64,000 bases of DNA from Bacillota bacterium (GTDB taxonomy: Bacteria; Bacillota; Negativicutes; CTSoil-072): positions 1 through 64,000 of the forward strand of contig JAGFZV010000008.1 in the NCBI GenBank assembly GCA_017889545.1. The letters are read 5' to 3'. Below the pieces are notes generated by a model. The model searched no databases, was not told where the DNA came from, and saw only the letters and a list, made by a program, of their open reading frames with translations. Each line of letters opens with the position of its first letter. Positions within the stretch are counted from its first letter, which is position 1. Shown one piece after another: positions 9,684 through 17,970 of the stretch. A program made the position numbers and the translations under genes.

Positions 9684-10824
9684 TTCGCTCATGCCAAGCC
9701 AACAGGGAAATGCAAAATGCCAGCCATGTCGCTCCGGCAGCATAACCAGCCAGCACATCGCTTGGATAATGGACACCCAGATAGATCCTGCTAATCCCAA
9801 TCATCATAACAAGTATCCCAGTCAATAAAAAAACGAGCATTCGTCCGAAGAATGTGGGGAAAAGACGACTTAACAAATAGGCGCTTATGCCATAGAAGCA
9901 TAGGGCAATCATGGCATGACCGCTGGGAAAACTATAGCCGGTTGCAGAAATGACCGGCAACACATCCGGGCGAGGTCTGGCAAATATATTTTTTAATAAA
10001 ATATTCAAAAGCACGCCTCCTCCCAGGCAAACGCCAATCGCCATCCCTTCTCTCCGCCGGCGGTAAAATGCCTGTACAGCCACCAGGACCAGCGCGGTCA
10101 GTGCAAGGAAGTAAGCCGATCCGGCGCCCGTGAAGGCCAGCATGATTTTATCCCAGAACGGGCTTGCATAGTATCGCACAACCCATATGATAAGGCTGTC
10201 GACCAAATCCATCTCATTGGCCCACAGTGTTTCCTGCGCCAAATGAAAAAACAACAGCAGCATCGTCATGCACGCAGCCATTCCGAACAAAAGATACAAA
10301 CCAGGTTTTCGCTCTTTAAGAAATAACATCGTTTCCTGCAGTCGCCGGTAAAGTGGGATCATCAGCAGGTATCGGGTCCCGATGATGAAGGCCATGGCTG
10401 CAAGCGGGATGCCGACAACAATAGACATCAATACAGTGAGCACAATACCATTCGTAAGTCTCGATCCGCCCCCAAGGACAAGGTGCAGAAAACTTTGGGC
10501 ATATGATCCTGCCTCATAGCTCATTCGTCCATTTAAAACCAGAGCAACTCCTTCAATCCGCCCAGTCTGAGAAACCAGAAGATCGCCATTCAGTACAATT
10601 ACTCTTTTTAAAACAGTCCCTGCAACGTAAACATCGCCATTCACAGCCAGTGCCGTTCCCACAGTTTGCTCAGAATGTATTACAATGCCCTGCTGAGAAA
10701 ATACATCCGGATACTGTGCCGCACCTTCCTGCAACTCTCCATATAAAATCCCGGCAACAATGCCAACGATAACAAACATACTTACAATGATAAAAAGAGC
10801 TCTCCCTCGAACACTTTTAACCAA
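9658..10824 (-). CDS. membrane PAP2-family phosphatase with N-terminal beta-solenoid-like domain
   Basis: The 388-residue membrane protein carries the three PAP2 phosphatase motifs in its C-terminal half: KNIFARPRP, PSGHAM and SRIYLGVHYPSD. After one N-terminal membrane segment (about residues 8-28) there is a ~90-residue stretch with short hydrophobic repeats (ALAVNGDVYVAGTV, VIVLNGDLLVS, ALVLNGRMS) that resembles a polymer-forming or bactofilin-like solenoid facing outside, then several membrane helices. Likely substrates are undecaprenyl pyrophosphate or lipid phosphates. The start is TTG at 10824, with GGAGGG six bases upstream. It is a single-gene unit, convergent with buk. Confidence 0.8.
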   Translation of the reverse strand: MVKSVRGRALFIIVSMFVIVGIVAGILYGELQEGAAQYPDVFSQQGIVIHSEQTVGTALAVNGDVYVAGTVLKRVIVLNGDLLVSQTGRIEGVALVLNGRMSYEAGSYAQSFLHLVLGGGSRLTNGIVLTVLMSIVVGIPLAAMAFIIGTRYLLMIPLYRRLQETMLFLKERKPGLYLLFGMAACMTMLLLFFHLAQETLWANEMDLVDSLIIWVVRYYASPFWDKIMLAFTGAGSAYFLALTALVLVAVQAFYRRRREGMAIGVCLGGGVLLNILLKNIFARPRPDVLPVISATGYSFPSGHAMIALCFYGISAYLLSRLFPTFFGRMLVFLLTGILVMMIGISRIYLGVHYPSDVLAGYAAGATWLAFCISLLAWHERKQPASPPS

Positions 10825-10973
10825 GCCAATCCCTCCACCGGATCAAAGTTCCTATTCCATTACTATCATTCTTCCAGAACCAAGCTATCCCTTTTTTTCA
10901 CCCATTCAGACACGCATGACTAAAATTTCAGTGGATTTATACTGGCAATTATGAAGATCCCATTCATTTTAGG

Positions 10974-10987
10974 AGGAAGCGCTTCCT
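10974..10987. promoter_or_regulatory. 14-bp perfect palindrome upstream of M20 peptidase
   Basis: AGGAAGCGCTTCCT is a perfect palindrome upstream of the predicted promoter of the peptidase gene. Its position suits an activator or repressor site; the protein is unknown. Confidence 0.4.
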
Positions 10988-10999
10988 GCAACAGAGAAT

Positions 11000-11028
11000 T
11001 TGTTACTAACAACTTTAATTTCTAATAA
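11000..11028 (+). promoter_or_regulatory. promoter of M20 peptidase gene
   Basis: TTGTTA (11000-11005) and TAATAA (11023-11028) are separated by 17 bases. The -35 box is part of a 13-base palindrome TTGTTACTAACAA, which could be an operator. Confidence 0.5.
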
Positions 11029-11054
11029 TAAACTACCTAATGGAGGTTCACCGC

Positions 11055-12182
11055 ATGATCAATCAAGAAAGAATCATTGCCGATTTTATGGGACTTGTTC
11101 AAATTAATTCCCCCACAAAAAACGAAAGACAAATTGCTGACTTACTAACTGATCGTCTGACACAGTTCGGCTGTACAGTCGATGAAGACCGTGCCGGTGA
11201 AAAAATAGGCGGTAACGCCGGCAATCTTATCGCCTATTTGCCGGGAACCATGCCAAATGCGCCTGTTCTACTGCTCGGAGCTCATATGGACTGCGTTTCC
11301 CCTTGTGAAAATGTTCGACCGCAGCGCAAAGACGGTCGGATCACATCTTCTGGTGATACCATTCTTGGCGCCGATGATAAAGCCGGGATCGCAGCAATTC
11401 TCGAAGCTTTGCAAACAGTTGAAGAGCAACAGCTTCCTCACGGCGACATCCAAATCGTTTTCTCCATCGCGGAGGAAGGCGGCTTATATGGCGCAAAACA
11501 TATTGACCGTTCCCTATTAAAAGCATCGTTCGGCTATGAACTTGATTCCAGTGGACGACCGGGTGAGATCATCACAAAAGCACCCGGTCAAAATCAAATA
11601 AAAATTACCATTCACGGCAAAGCTGCCCACGCCGGTATAGCGCCAGAATCTGGCATCAATGCGATTACGATCGCCGCCACGGCGATCGCACAACTGCGCC
11701 AAGGCCGCATCGATGAAGAAACAACCGCCAATATCGGCGTGATCCATGGCGGTATTGCCACAAACATTGTCCCCGACCTTGTTGAAGTGATTTGTGAAGC
11801 CCGCAGTCGCAATCTTAAAAAAATGCAGATGCAGACGGAATATATGTGTGAGGCTTTTAAACAAGCCGCTGAAGTGAACGGCGCAAAGGCAATTATTGAT
11901 CTTGAAAAAAAATATGATCCGTATGTCTTGTCAGAAGAAGCCTCCACTGTGAAAATAGCCTGCCAGGCAGCAAAAGCCGCTAATCTGGCGCCCCGTTTTG
12001 AGTCTACGGGCGGCGGCAGCGATGCCAATTTTTTCAATCTCTATGGAATAGAAACTGCTGTTATTGGAATTGGAATGCAAAAATGCCATACAACGGAAGA
12101 ATTCATTGAAGAAGAGGATCTTTGCAACACCGCAAACTGGGTCGTAGAGATCATTAAAGCAACAGCTAAAGCGACAAAGTAA
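11055..12182 (+). CDS. M20 family metallopeptidase (PepT-like)
   Basis: The 375-residue protein is a zinc-dependent M20 exopeptidase of the tripeptidase T/aminoacylase type. Ligand and catalytic motifs are visible: LLGAHMDCV (metal His with catalytic Asp), ILGADDKAG (bridging Asp), SIAEEGGLYGAK (catalytic and metal Glu), and FESTGGGSDAN late in the protein. The dimerisation lid domain occupies roughly residues 180-290. The start is set at 11055 because GGAGG precedes this ATG by eight bases; the upstream in-frame ATG includes the ribosome site itself. It likely trims di- or tripeptides in the cytoplasm. It is a single-gene unit with its own promoter and terminator. Confidence 0.9.
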   Translation: MINQERIIADFMGLVQINSPTKNERQIADLLTDRLTQFGCTVDEDRAGEKIGGNAGNLIAYLPGTMPNAPVLLLGAHMDCVSPCENVRPQRKDGRITSSGDTILGADDKAGIAAILEALQTVEEQQLPHGDIQIVFSIAEEGGLYGAKHIDRSLLKASFGYELDSSGRPGEIITKAPGQNQIKITIHGKAAHAGIAPESGINAITIAATAIAQLRQGRIDEETTANIGVIHGGIATNIVPDLVEVICEARSRNLKKMQMQTEYMCEAFKQAAEVNGAKAIIDLEKKYDPYVLSEEASTVKIACQAAKAANLAPRFESTGGGSDANFFNLYGIETAVIGIGMQKCHTTEEFIEEEDLCNTANWVVEIIKATAKATK

Positions 12183-12207
12183 TCCTTCCCTGCATCTGGC
12201 AAAGCAT

Positions 12208-12255
12208 AAGATCAAAGCGGCCGTACAGATTACATCGTGCGGCCGCTTTGATCTT
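12208..12255. terminator. bidirectional terminator hairpin
   Basis: A perfect 16-base stem (12208-12223 with 12240-12255) surrounds a 16-base loop, between the convergent peptidase and TauE/SafE genes. T-richness on the plus side is modest. Confidence 0.75.
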
Positions 12256-12261
12256 GTGCTC

Positions 12262-12639
12262 TTATTTTTTTATACTGCGAAATTCAACCAATATCATTTT
12301 TAGCGCCGTTATGATCACAAAAATTCCGAATAAATGCCGCAAAACATCTGCCGGAACTTGTTGAGCAAATCCCGAACTGATGAATGCCCCGCAGACTGCC
12401 CCAATGGCTAAATACGCACCTAATCGATAATTGCACAAACGGTATTTGTGTAACTGGATCACACCGACAATAGCAGTTGGAATAATGACCAGCATAGATA
12501 TGCCTTGTGCAATATGCTGCGGGATATTCAGCAAAAGGACCATAACCGGCACAAAAACAACGCCGCCTCCGATACCGAGTAATCCGCTCAATAATCCAAC
12601 CACAAGACCCAATAATACAAGAAGCAGTATTGTAATCAT
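12262..12639 (-). CDS. half-size TauE/SafE family permease, second half
   Basis: This 125-residue hydrophobic protein has about four membrane helices and the family segment LLGIGGGVVFVPVMVLLL near its start. Full TauE/SafE permeases (about 250 residues) consist of two such repeats; here each repeat is a separate gene. It overlaps the upstream half by four bases (ATGA), so the two are co-translated and probably assemble as a heterodimer. Members of the family export sulfite, sulfoacetate or related anions. Position next to the sulfite reductase locus makes a sulfur anion a reasonable but unproven substrate. Confidence 0.85.
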   Translation of the reverse strand: MITILLLVLLGLVVGLLSGLLGIGGGVVFVPVMVLLLNIPQHIAQGISMLVIIPTAIVGVIQLHKYRLCNYRLGAYLAIGAVCGAFISSGFAQQVPADVLRHLFGIFVIITALKMILVEFRSIKK

Positions 12640-12992
12640 GACAGCACCATTTTCAAACCGATGACCAAAAGCATTATACTGAATAACCTGCGAAGGTATT
12701 TTTCCGGCATCCGGTACATTAGCTTAGCGCCAAAGTAAGACCCGATCATGCTTCCTGCGATGATGTAGCAGGCTACTTGAAAATCAATATTCCCATGCGC
12801 GGCATAAACCGCAAACCCTGCTATTGAAGTGGGAACGACAATAAACAACGAGGTGGCCTGCGCGGAACGATGATCCAATGCGCAATAGCCAGTCATAATC
12901 GGAACAAGGAATGCCCCGCCGGCAATTCCCAGCAAGCCGCTAAAAATCCCAATCCCAAAACCATACGAAATATAACGGATCACCTGTGTCAT
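12636..12992 (-). CDS. half-size TauE/SafE family permease, first half
   Basis: The 118-residue protein has about four membrane helices and the LLGIAGGAFLVPIMTGYCAL segment corresponding to the N-terminal repeat of TauE/SafE transporters. GGGGAG lies upstream of its ATG. It is the first gene of a two-gene unit with the gene at 12262-12639. The dsr terminator (13075-13113) separates it from dsrK, so read-through would be needed for co-transcription with the sulfite reductase locus. Confidence 0.85.
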   Translation of the reverse strand: MTQVIRYISYGFGIGIFSGLLGIAGGAFLVPIMTGYCALDHRSAQATSLFIVVPTSIAGFAVYAAHGNIDFQVACYIIAGSMIGSYFGAKLMYRMPEKYLRRLFSIMLLVIGLKMVLS

Positions 12993-13074
12993 GGTTACTA
13001 TCTCCCCGCATTCGCTGCAATAAACTTTGCATATACCGCTAACTAAATTTCGTCAAACTTTTTATTGTTCCTGC

Positions 13075-13113
13075 AAAAAAGGGACGCCACAGCTTTTATC
13101 CCCTGCGGCGTCC
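13075..13113 (-). terminator. terminator of dsr operon
   Basis: On the minus strand GGACGCC/GGCGTCC pairs, extended by CAG/CTG across one mismatch, and is followed by TTTTTT (13075-13080). It starts 15 bases after the dsrK stop codon. Confidence 0.88.
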
Positions 13114-13128
13114 TACTATGCTGTCTTT

Positions 13129-14736
13129 TTAAAATTCCTCTTCCCAACTGATAAACGGCTCCGGAATGTCGACCATCGCATTAACCATTAATTCAACCAG
13201 TCCAGCGTAAATGATATTGTATTTTTCTCTAAATCCAAAATGTTCAATTAGAGAATCCCGAGCTGCACCTTTGCAGTTTGAGCACGGTGCACAATAATAT
13301 TTAGGAATAGAAGGATCCAGGCAATCTTTAAATGCTTCCAGAACCTGACGCGCCTTATGACGCGAAGCGAGATTATCTCGCCAATTTGGGAAATTTTGCG
13401 TATTCATTACGGCAAAACCACTGCCGCCGCCGCAGCAATAATTATCCACTCCGCAATTGGGCATCTCCCGAAACATTCCCGGCGCCATAATATGTTTCAA
13501 AATATTACGTTGCGGAGAAATAATCCCCATTAAACGCACCATATTACAAGGGTCATGCAAGGTCACCGGGAAATTATTGCGCGATGGGTCAAATTTAATC
13601 TTGCCCGACGTCACAATCGACTCCAAGAGCGGCAAACAACCTTCCCGCGGAATAGCCAGATCGCCAACTGCCAACCGGTCGGCAATCGAAACTAATGCCT
13701 TTGTCGCATGCCCGCACTCGCCAACAACAATTTTCTTGACGCCTAGTTTTTTAGCGGCTTTAATTTGGCCAAGCGCGACGCGGGCAAACTGAACGTCATC
13801 ATACCATACGCCGTAATTCACGCCTTCATAGCCCATGGAATCACTGGAAAGCGTCCAGTTTAATCCAGCTGCTTCAAACAGAATAGCGAATGCAGCCGGG
13901 TTCTCCGGCCAAGATACATATTCGCCGGCATTATGGATCAACAATATGTCGGCTCCTTCTTTATCTACCGGGATTGTAATCCGCCGACCGATTTTTTCTT
14001 CGATGATATCTTCGATGAATTCGATAGAATCCTTGAATGCCACCGGGTTCATGCCAGTCGAAGAACCCACGCGAAGGTGCTGCATTGATCCAGACCTATG
14101 CACATTCTCCGGAGCAATCCCCATTTCCTGGCTGAATATTTTGCGAAGCTCGCGTGAAAGCAACGCATTATCGACGCCAATCGGACACACAGAAGCACAA
14201 CGACGACAAATCGTACAACGGTATACCAATTCGGCTAAATGATAGACAACACGCCAATTGAGTTCCAAATCAGCGCCAACCCATTTACCAAGCAATTTCC
14301 CTGAGGTTGAGAAATAACGTTTATAAATCCGGCGCAATACTTCTGGACGAAAATTCGGCCGATAAATATCTTTCCGCCCGCTTTCTACATAAATCGGGCA
14401 GGCCTCATTACAGGTATTGCACTGCATACAATACTCTGTACTCAGTACACTTGGCTGCAGGAAGCCCCAGTTGTTTTCCTTGACAAAAAGTTTTTCCAAA
14501 CCCTTAAGAAATGAATTAACAATTGCTTCTTCTTCTTCTTTGGTCTGTGGAATAGGCAAGCTAAGCGCGGAAAATCCATCCAACGAAAAATCATACTTCG
14601 CCAAGGTCTCCGGCTTTATTTTTTTAAACTTAATATCTTCCAAGTTTTCGCCTGGGATTGGCAAAAGATCTTCCGGGTTTAACGGAGAAAGAACCTCATC
14701 GTCCGAACCAAAATCTTTAATTAATATTTTCTTCAT
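13129..14736 (-). CDS. dsrK: DsrK, HdrD-like iron-sulfur subunit of the DsrMK complex
   Basis: The 535-residue protein has two N-terminal [4Fe-4S] motifs (CMQCNTCNEACP around residue 103 and CTICRRCASVCP around residue 173) and two C-terminal cysteine-rich CCG-type motifs, including GVDNYCCGGGSG and the following CAPCSNCKG, which in the HdrD family bind the catalytic cluster. Length and sequence match DsrK of sulfite/sulfate reducers, which moves electrons from the menaquinol-linked DsrM to the DsrC trisulfide on the cytoplasmic side. It overlaps dsrM by four bases (ATGA) and is the last gene of the locus. This is the longer, canonical-looking K of the two here. Confidence 0.9.
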   Translation of the reverse strand: MKKILIKDFGSDDEVLSPLNPEDLLPIPGENLEDIKFKKIKPETLAKYDFSLDGFSALSLPIPQTKEEEEAIVNSFLKGLEKLFVKENNWGFLQPSVLSTEYCMQCNTCNEACPIYVESGRKDIYRPNFRPEVLRRIYKRYFSTSGKLLGKWVGADLELNWRVVYHLAELVYRCTICRRCASVCPIGVDNALLSRELRKIFSQEMGIAPENVHRSGSMQHLRVGSSTGMNPVAFKDSIEFIEDIIEEKIGRRITIPVDKEGADILLIHNAGEYVSWPENPAAFAILFEAAGLNWTLSSDSMGYEGVNYGVWYDDVQFARVALGQIKAAKKLGVKKIVVGECGHATKALVSIADRLAVGDLAIPREGCLPLLESIVTSGKIKFDPSRNNFPVTLHDPCNMVRLMGIISPQRNILKHIMAPGMFREMPNCGVDNYCCGGGSGFAVMNTQNFPNWRDNLASRHKARQVLEAFKDCLDPSIPKYYCAPCSNCKGAARDSLIEHFGFREKYNIIYAGLVELMVNAMVDIPEPFISWEEEF

Positions 14737-15665
14737 TTTTTATCTTCCTCCTTACGGTCAGCAGGTATTTGGTCAACCCATGCAGCGTCTGACGTAATAT
14801 GAGGCGCATTCCAGTTCAATTTATAATGTAAGGAAGCAATTACATCCTGCTCAAGTTTGCTTCCCGGCTTCATCGACTCATCATCCCACATGATATCGTG
14901 ATAAAAATAATATTTAGCTACGAAATGAAGCATACGGCTAAACGGCAAATAAAGCAAAAATACAGAAAACCAAAAAATCTCCATTGCAATCAGCAAATCC
15001 GGTGCCACAGGCTTCAAGGTAACCAGTGACATCGTATGGCTGCGGATCCAATTGTAGCCGGGGTCAACGTTCCACCAGGCCAGCAACGCACTGCCAAAAA
15101 CCAACAACATTAAATAGAGATTAACATACGTAATAAAATCGGCCATATCGCGCATCCCTTCATCGAAATAGCGCATCCATAAAAGACCAATCGTTCCAGC
15201 CAAACCTGTAACCGCACCGGCAACTCCGCAAAGAATTGTAGCGTAATATAAAACAACAGCCAAAGTTGACGGCGATGTTTTATATACCGGTATGCCAGCC
15301 AGTTCCACTATAGCGCCGCAAATCACCAAAGCCATCCAAACGGCGCATAAATAAATCCCGGCATGAAGCGGAAATGAACTTTTCCATATTTTCGGGTTAT
15401 TTTTAAAGGCTCGCTTAATAAATAAAATTTCCTGACCCATTTCCCACAATTCATGCATCAAATGAACTTGCGGCTTGAGCTTGCTGAAATCTACTTTTTG
15501 ATATTTTGAACCTTCTGGACCTTGGTGCGGCACCGGATAGAGATCCCACCGCAAGTGGCGCGGCATAGAAGAAAAGTATAAGATTTTCTTTCCTGTTACT
15601 ACAACAAAGGTAATCACCGCTATATACAAAAGTGGTCCAGAAATAAACCAAGTTAACGAATCCAC
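14733..15665 (-). CDS. dsrM: DsrM, membrane cytochrome b subunit
   Basis: The 310-residue integral membrane protein has an N-terminal helix, a cytoplasmic loop rich in charges, and about five further helices of the NarI-like cytochrome b type with candidate heme histidines (for example SFPLHAGIYL and FSRMLHFVAKYYFYHD). In DsrMK it oxidises menaquinol and passes electrons to DsrK. The GTG start at 15665 is seven bases after GGAGG. It is coupled to dsrK downstream. DsrJ, O and P are absent, as in Gram-positive sulfite/sulfate reducers. Confidence 0.88.
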   Translation of the reverse strand: MDSLTWFISGPLLYIAVITFVVVTGKKILYFSSMPRHLRWDLYPVPHQGPEGSKYQKVDFSKLKPQVHLMHELWEMGQEILFIKRAFKNNPKIWKSSFPLHAGIYLCAVWMALVICGAIVELAGIPVYKTSPSTLAVVLYYATILCGVAGAVTGLAGTIGLLWMRYFDEGMRDMADFITYVNLYLMLLVFGSALLAWWNVDPGYNWIRSHTMSLVTLKPVAPDLLIAMEIFWFSVFLLYLPFSRMLHFVAKYYFYHDIMWDDESMKPGSKLEQDVIASLHYKLNWNAPHITSDAAWVDQIPADRKEEDKK

Positions 15666-15718
15666 ACGTATTCCTCCTTACTACTATCTTTGTTTGAATA
15701 TACTGCCGGCTTGCTTTA

Positions 15719-16075
15719 TCACAACATACCCCACCCGCGGGTATACTCGAGAACAATTTGGAACTCCCGATCCTGAAAACCAGCGGATAACAATAATTGT
15801 TTGGCTTCAAACGCCTCTACTGTATTGGAATACGCATACACAACACCCGGCGCGGCTTCAAAGGAAAAACCTTTTTCCTTCAATACGTCCATCATGCCGG
15901 CAATCCGATCCGCATGTTCTTTCTGTCGCTTTCCGATTTCACGAATAATCTGAGGATCTATCTTTGTTTCGCGCTTTAACTTTCCTTGCCGGTGGTCATC
16001 GCACTCCATTTGCATCGAAACCCGCGTTAAATAGGTAACAACAGGCGGAGTGCCCATCTGCTTATCTTCCTGCAC
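15719..16075 (-). CDS. unknown 118-residue protein in the dsr operon
   Basis: I do not recognise this protein. It is soluble, charged and largely helical in the middle (IREIGKRQKEHADRIAGMMDVLKEKG, residues about 44-69, too long for one helix without a break). It has one cysteine (near residue 25, in MECDDH) and a C-terminal part that could be a small alpha/beta fold. It is not DsrD, which is a shorter winged-helix protein. The GTG start has GGAGG seven bases upstream, and it sits between dsrC and dsrM on the same strand, so a role in DsrMK/DsrC function is an inference from position only. Confidence 0.75.
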   Translation of the reverse strand: MQEDKQMGTPPVVTYLTRVSMQMECDDHRQGKLKRETKIDPQIIREIGKRQKEHADRIAGMMDVLKEKGFSFEAAPGVVYAYSNTVEAFEAKQLLLSAGFQDREFQIVLEYTRGWGML

Positions 16076-16130
16076 CGCTATCCCTCCTGCAAGTGATTAG
16101 AAAACCCGGCTTACGCCGAGCTTAATTGCC

Positions 16131-16163
16131 GATGGCAAAGCCGTTGGCTGCACTTATATCCAT
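16131..16163. repeat. dispersed intergenic repeat, copy B
   Basis: This copy matches 3204-3237, with two differences in its last 23 bases and a one-base gap earlier. It lies in the 184-base gap between dsrC and the unknown 118-residue gene. Confidence 0.5.
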
Positions 16164-16194
16164 TTAGATAAAATCCATTATTGCAGCATATATT

Positions 16195-16241
16195 TTTAAT
16201 TCCCGGGTAGCAGGCATAACGCCCACCCCCCAGGAATTAAA
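16195..16241 (-). terminator. hairpin downstream of dsrC (attenuator or partial terminator)
   Basis: TTTAATTCC (16195-16203) pairs with GGAATTAAA (16233-16241), with further GGG/CCC pairing inside. It follows the dsrC stop by about 18 bases on the minus strand. There is no long T-run, so it may stabilise the dsrC mRNA end or partly reduce read-through into the last three genes. Confidence 0.5.
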
Positions 16242-16259
16242 TTTGCTTTTACAGGATAA

Positions 16260-16577
16260 TCACACGCAACCGGTTGGCTTCGGCAAACCTGCAAGTTTAC
16301 AGGCTCCTTTAGCCGGTCCTGTAGGAAATAACTCATAGATTTGCTTTAAGGTAAGGCCGGTATCTTTACACATTTTGCGAACCATTGGCGCCATGCCGAA
16401 TTTTTTAAAATACTCGCGAAGATAATTAATGACTTTCCAATGCTCTTCCGTTAATTCTTCAACATCTTCCGATTTAGCGAAAATAGACACAATTGCTTCA
16501 TTCCAGTCAGACGGTTCAACCAGAAATCCGTCCTCATCCAATTCGACTTGTTTTCCTTCAACAGCTATAAAACTCAT
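16260..16577 (-). CDS. dsrC: DsrC, sulfur carrier protein
   Basis: The 105-residue protein matches DsrC/TusE. The flexible C-terminal arm ends GACKLAGLPKPTGCV and has both functional cysteines, the penultimate one and the one 11 residues before it. Having both marks it as a true DsrC rather than a TusE-like homologue. DsrC takes sulfur from sulfite reduced by DsrAB as a trisulfide, which the membrane DsrMK complex then reduces to sulfide and reduced DsrC. It lies 43 bases after a DsrK-like gene, between the two MK modules, and is followed by a stem-loop, which fits separate control of its abundance. Confidence 0.95.
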   Translation of the reverse strand: MSFIAVEGKQVELDEDGFLVEPSDWNEAIVSIFAKSEDVEELTEEHWKVINYLREYFKKFGMAPMVRKMCKDTGLTLKQIYELFPTGPAKGACKLAGLPKPTGCV

Positions 16578-16620
16578 AATAAATCTCTCACTTTCTTATC
16601 GTAATTATTTTATAATTTTT

Positions 16621-17970
16621 TTACTCTTCTTCAGGTTTGTCATATATCATCGCTTTGCCGACCAGATCCATAACGCCACCCTTTTCAAAACCTTCAAGCC
16701 CGTAATGCTTCATCACCGTAGGAATCTGTGCTTTGCAAATTGAGCAAGGGATAGCCAAATAATCGATCTGACCCAATGCTTTGATTTGTTCGGCTTTTTT
16801 CTTGCCCAGCTGCATGCGGATTTCCAGCATTTCATCCATCAGCAGTCCGCTGCCGCCGCCGCAGCAAAAATTGTCAGCGCCCGTGGGCGTCATTTCAACA
16901 AATTCCTCAACGCAGGCCCGAATAATCCGGCGCGGCTGCTCAATAATGCCGCCGCCACGGGAATAGTTGCAGGGATCATGGAGCGTTACCTTCATTGGCA
17001 ATTTGCGCAACGGCAATTCATGCAGATGTTCATCACAATATTCTAATACATGCATTATTTTGAAAGGTACAGGGCCGCTTGCCCCTTCGGTGTACATCTT
17101 GGCGGCCCGCCAGCCATGTCCGCATTCACCCTGGACGACCAGGGATGCGCCCAATTCCAGCGCCGCAGCGTTTAAACGCTGGTTTTGCTCTCTCATCACG
17201 TCCAAGTTAAACAGCAAACCAAAGTTAGCGGCTTCCAGAACCGAAGACGGAATGGTCCAATTGACGCCCAAATGATGAAACATTTTGGCAACCCCGATCA
17301 TTGTATCGACATTCGTGAAAAAATCAGCCGATGAAGGAACATACAAAATATCCGAATTTGGTTTGTCGACCGGAATCTTGATGTCCAACCCCGTTTCTTC
17401 CTGCATTTCCTCTTCCATAAACTCGACACAATCCAAACAGGCGAGCTTCGATATGCCCATGTTATTGCCCGACTTAATCATTGCCGAAGCGATGGACTGC
17501 ATGAATTTCGGCATAATGCCCAGTTCGGAAAGAATATGCCGGGCCGCAATTGTCACTTCCGCCGTATCGATCCCAAAAGGACAATACCGGGCACATCGTC
17601 TGCATTCATTACATTGATAAAAATAAGTCACCCATTTACTCAACGTTTCTTCGTCGAATTCTTCAGCGCCATTAAACCGGCCAAACATTTTTCCGGCCGT
17701 CGTAAAATAGCGTTTGTATACCCGCCTCATCAGCTCCGCGCGAGCCGCCGGGAAGTTATTATAGTCCCCGGTACCCAAATAGCTGTGGCACTGTTGCGCG
17801 CAGTTCCCGCACTTGGTACAAGTTTCCAGCATCACCATCAACGAACGCATCGAATCCCGAAGCTCGGCCATTTTTTCCAATGTACGCTGTTTATGATCTT
17901 CTGGTCTAGTTACAGTAAACCCGATCGCGTTCACATCAGATTCTTTCGCTAAATTTAATGGAGGTTTCAC
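16621..17970 (-). CDS. second DsrK-like (TmcB/HdrD-like) iron-sulfur protein
   Basis: This 449-residue paralogue of dsrK has two ferredoxin motifs (CTKCGNCAQQCH around residue 51 and CNECRRCARYCP) and C-terminal CCG-type motifs (GADNFCCGGGSG, then CSICKAQ). Note that its first ferredoxin motif ends in CH rather than CP. It lacks the ~60-residue N-terminal extension of the canonical DsrK at 13129-14736, which is closer to the TmcB/HmcF kind of HdrD-like subunit. It is coupled to the DsrM-like gene (GTGA overlap) and probably forms a second quinone-linked heterodisulfide or trisulfide reductase. Whether it acts on DsrC or on another thiol partner is unknown. Confidence 0.82.
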   Translation of the reverse strand: MKPPLNLAKESDVNAIGFTVTRPEDHKQRTLEKMAELRDSMRSLMVMLETCTKCGNCAQQCHSYLGTGDYNNFPAARAELMRRVYKRYFTTAGKMFGRFNGAEEFDEETLSKWVTYFYQCNECRRCARYCPFGIDTAEVTIAARHILSELGIMPKFMQSIASAMIKSGNNMGISKLACLDCVEFMEEEMQEETGLDIKIPVDKPNSDILYVPSSADFFTNVDTMIGVAKMFHHLGVNWTIPSSVLEAANFGLLFNLDVMREQNQRLNAAALELGASLVVQGECGHGWRAAKMYTEGASGPVPFKIMHVLEYCDEHLHELPLRKLPMKVTLHDPCNYSRGGGIIEQPRRIIRACVEEFVEMTPTGADNFCCGGGSGLLMDEMLEIRMQLGKKKAEQIKALGQIDYLAIPCSICKAQIPTVMKHYGLEGFEKGGVMDLVGKAMIYDKPEEE

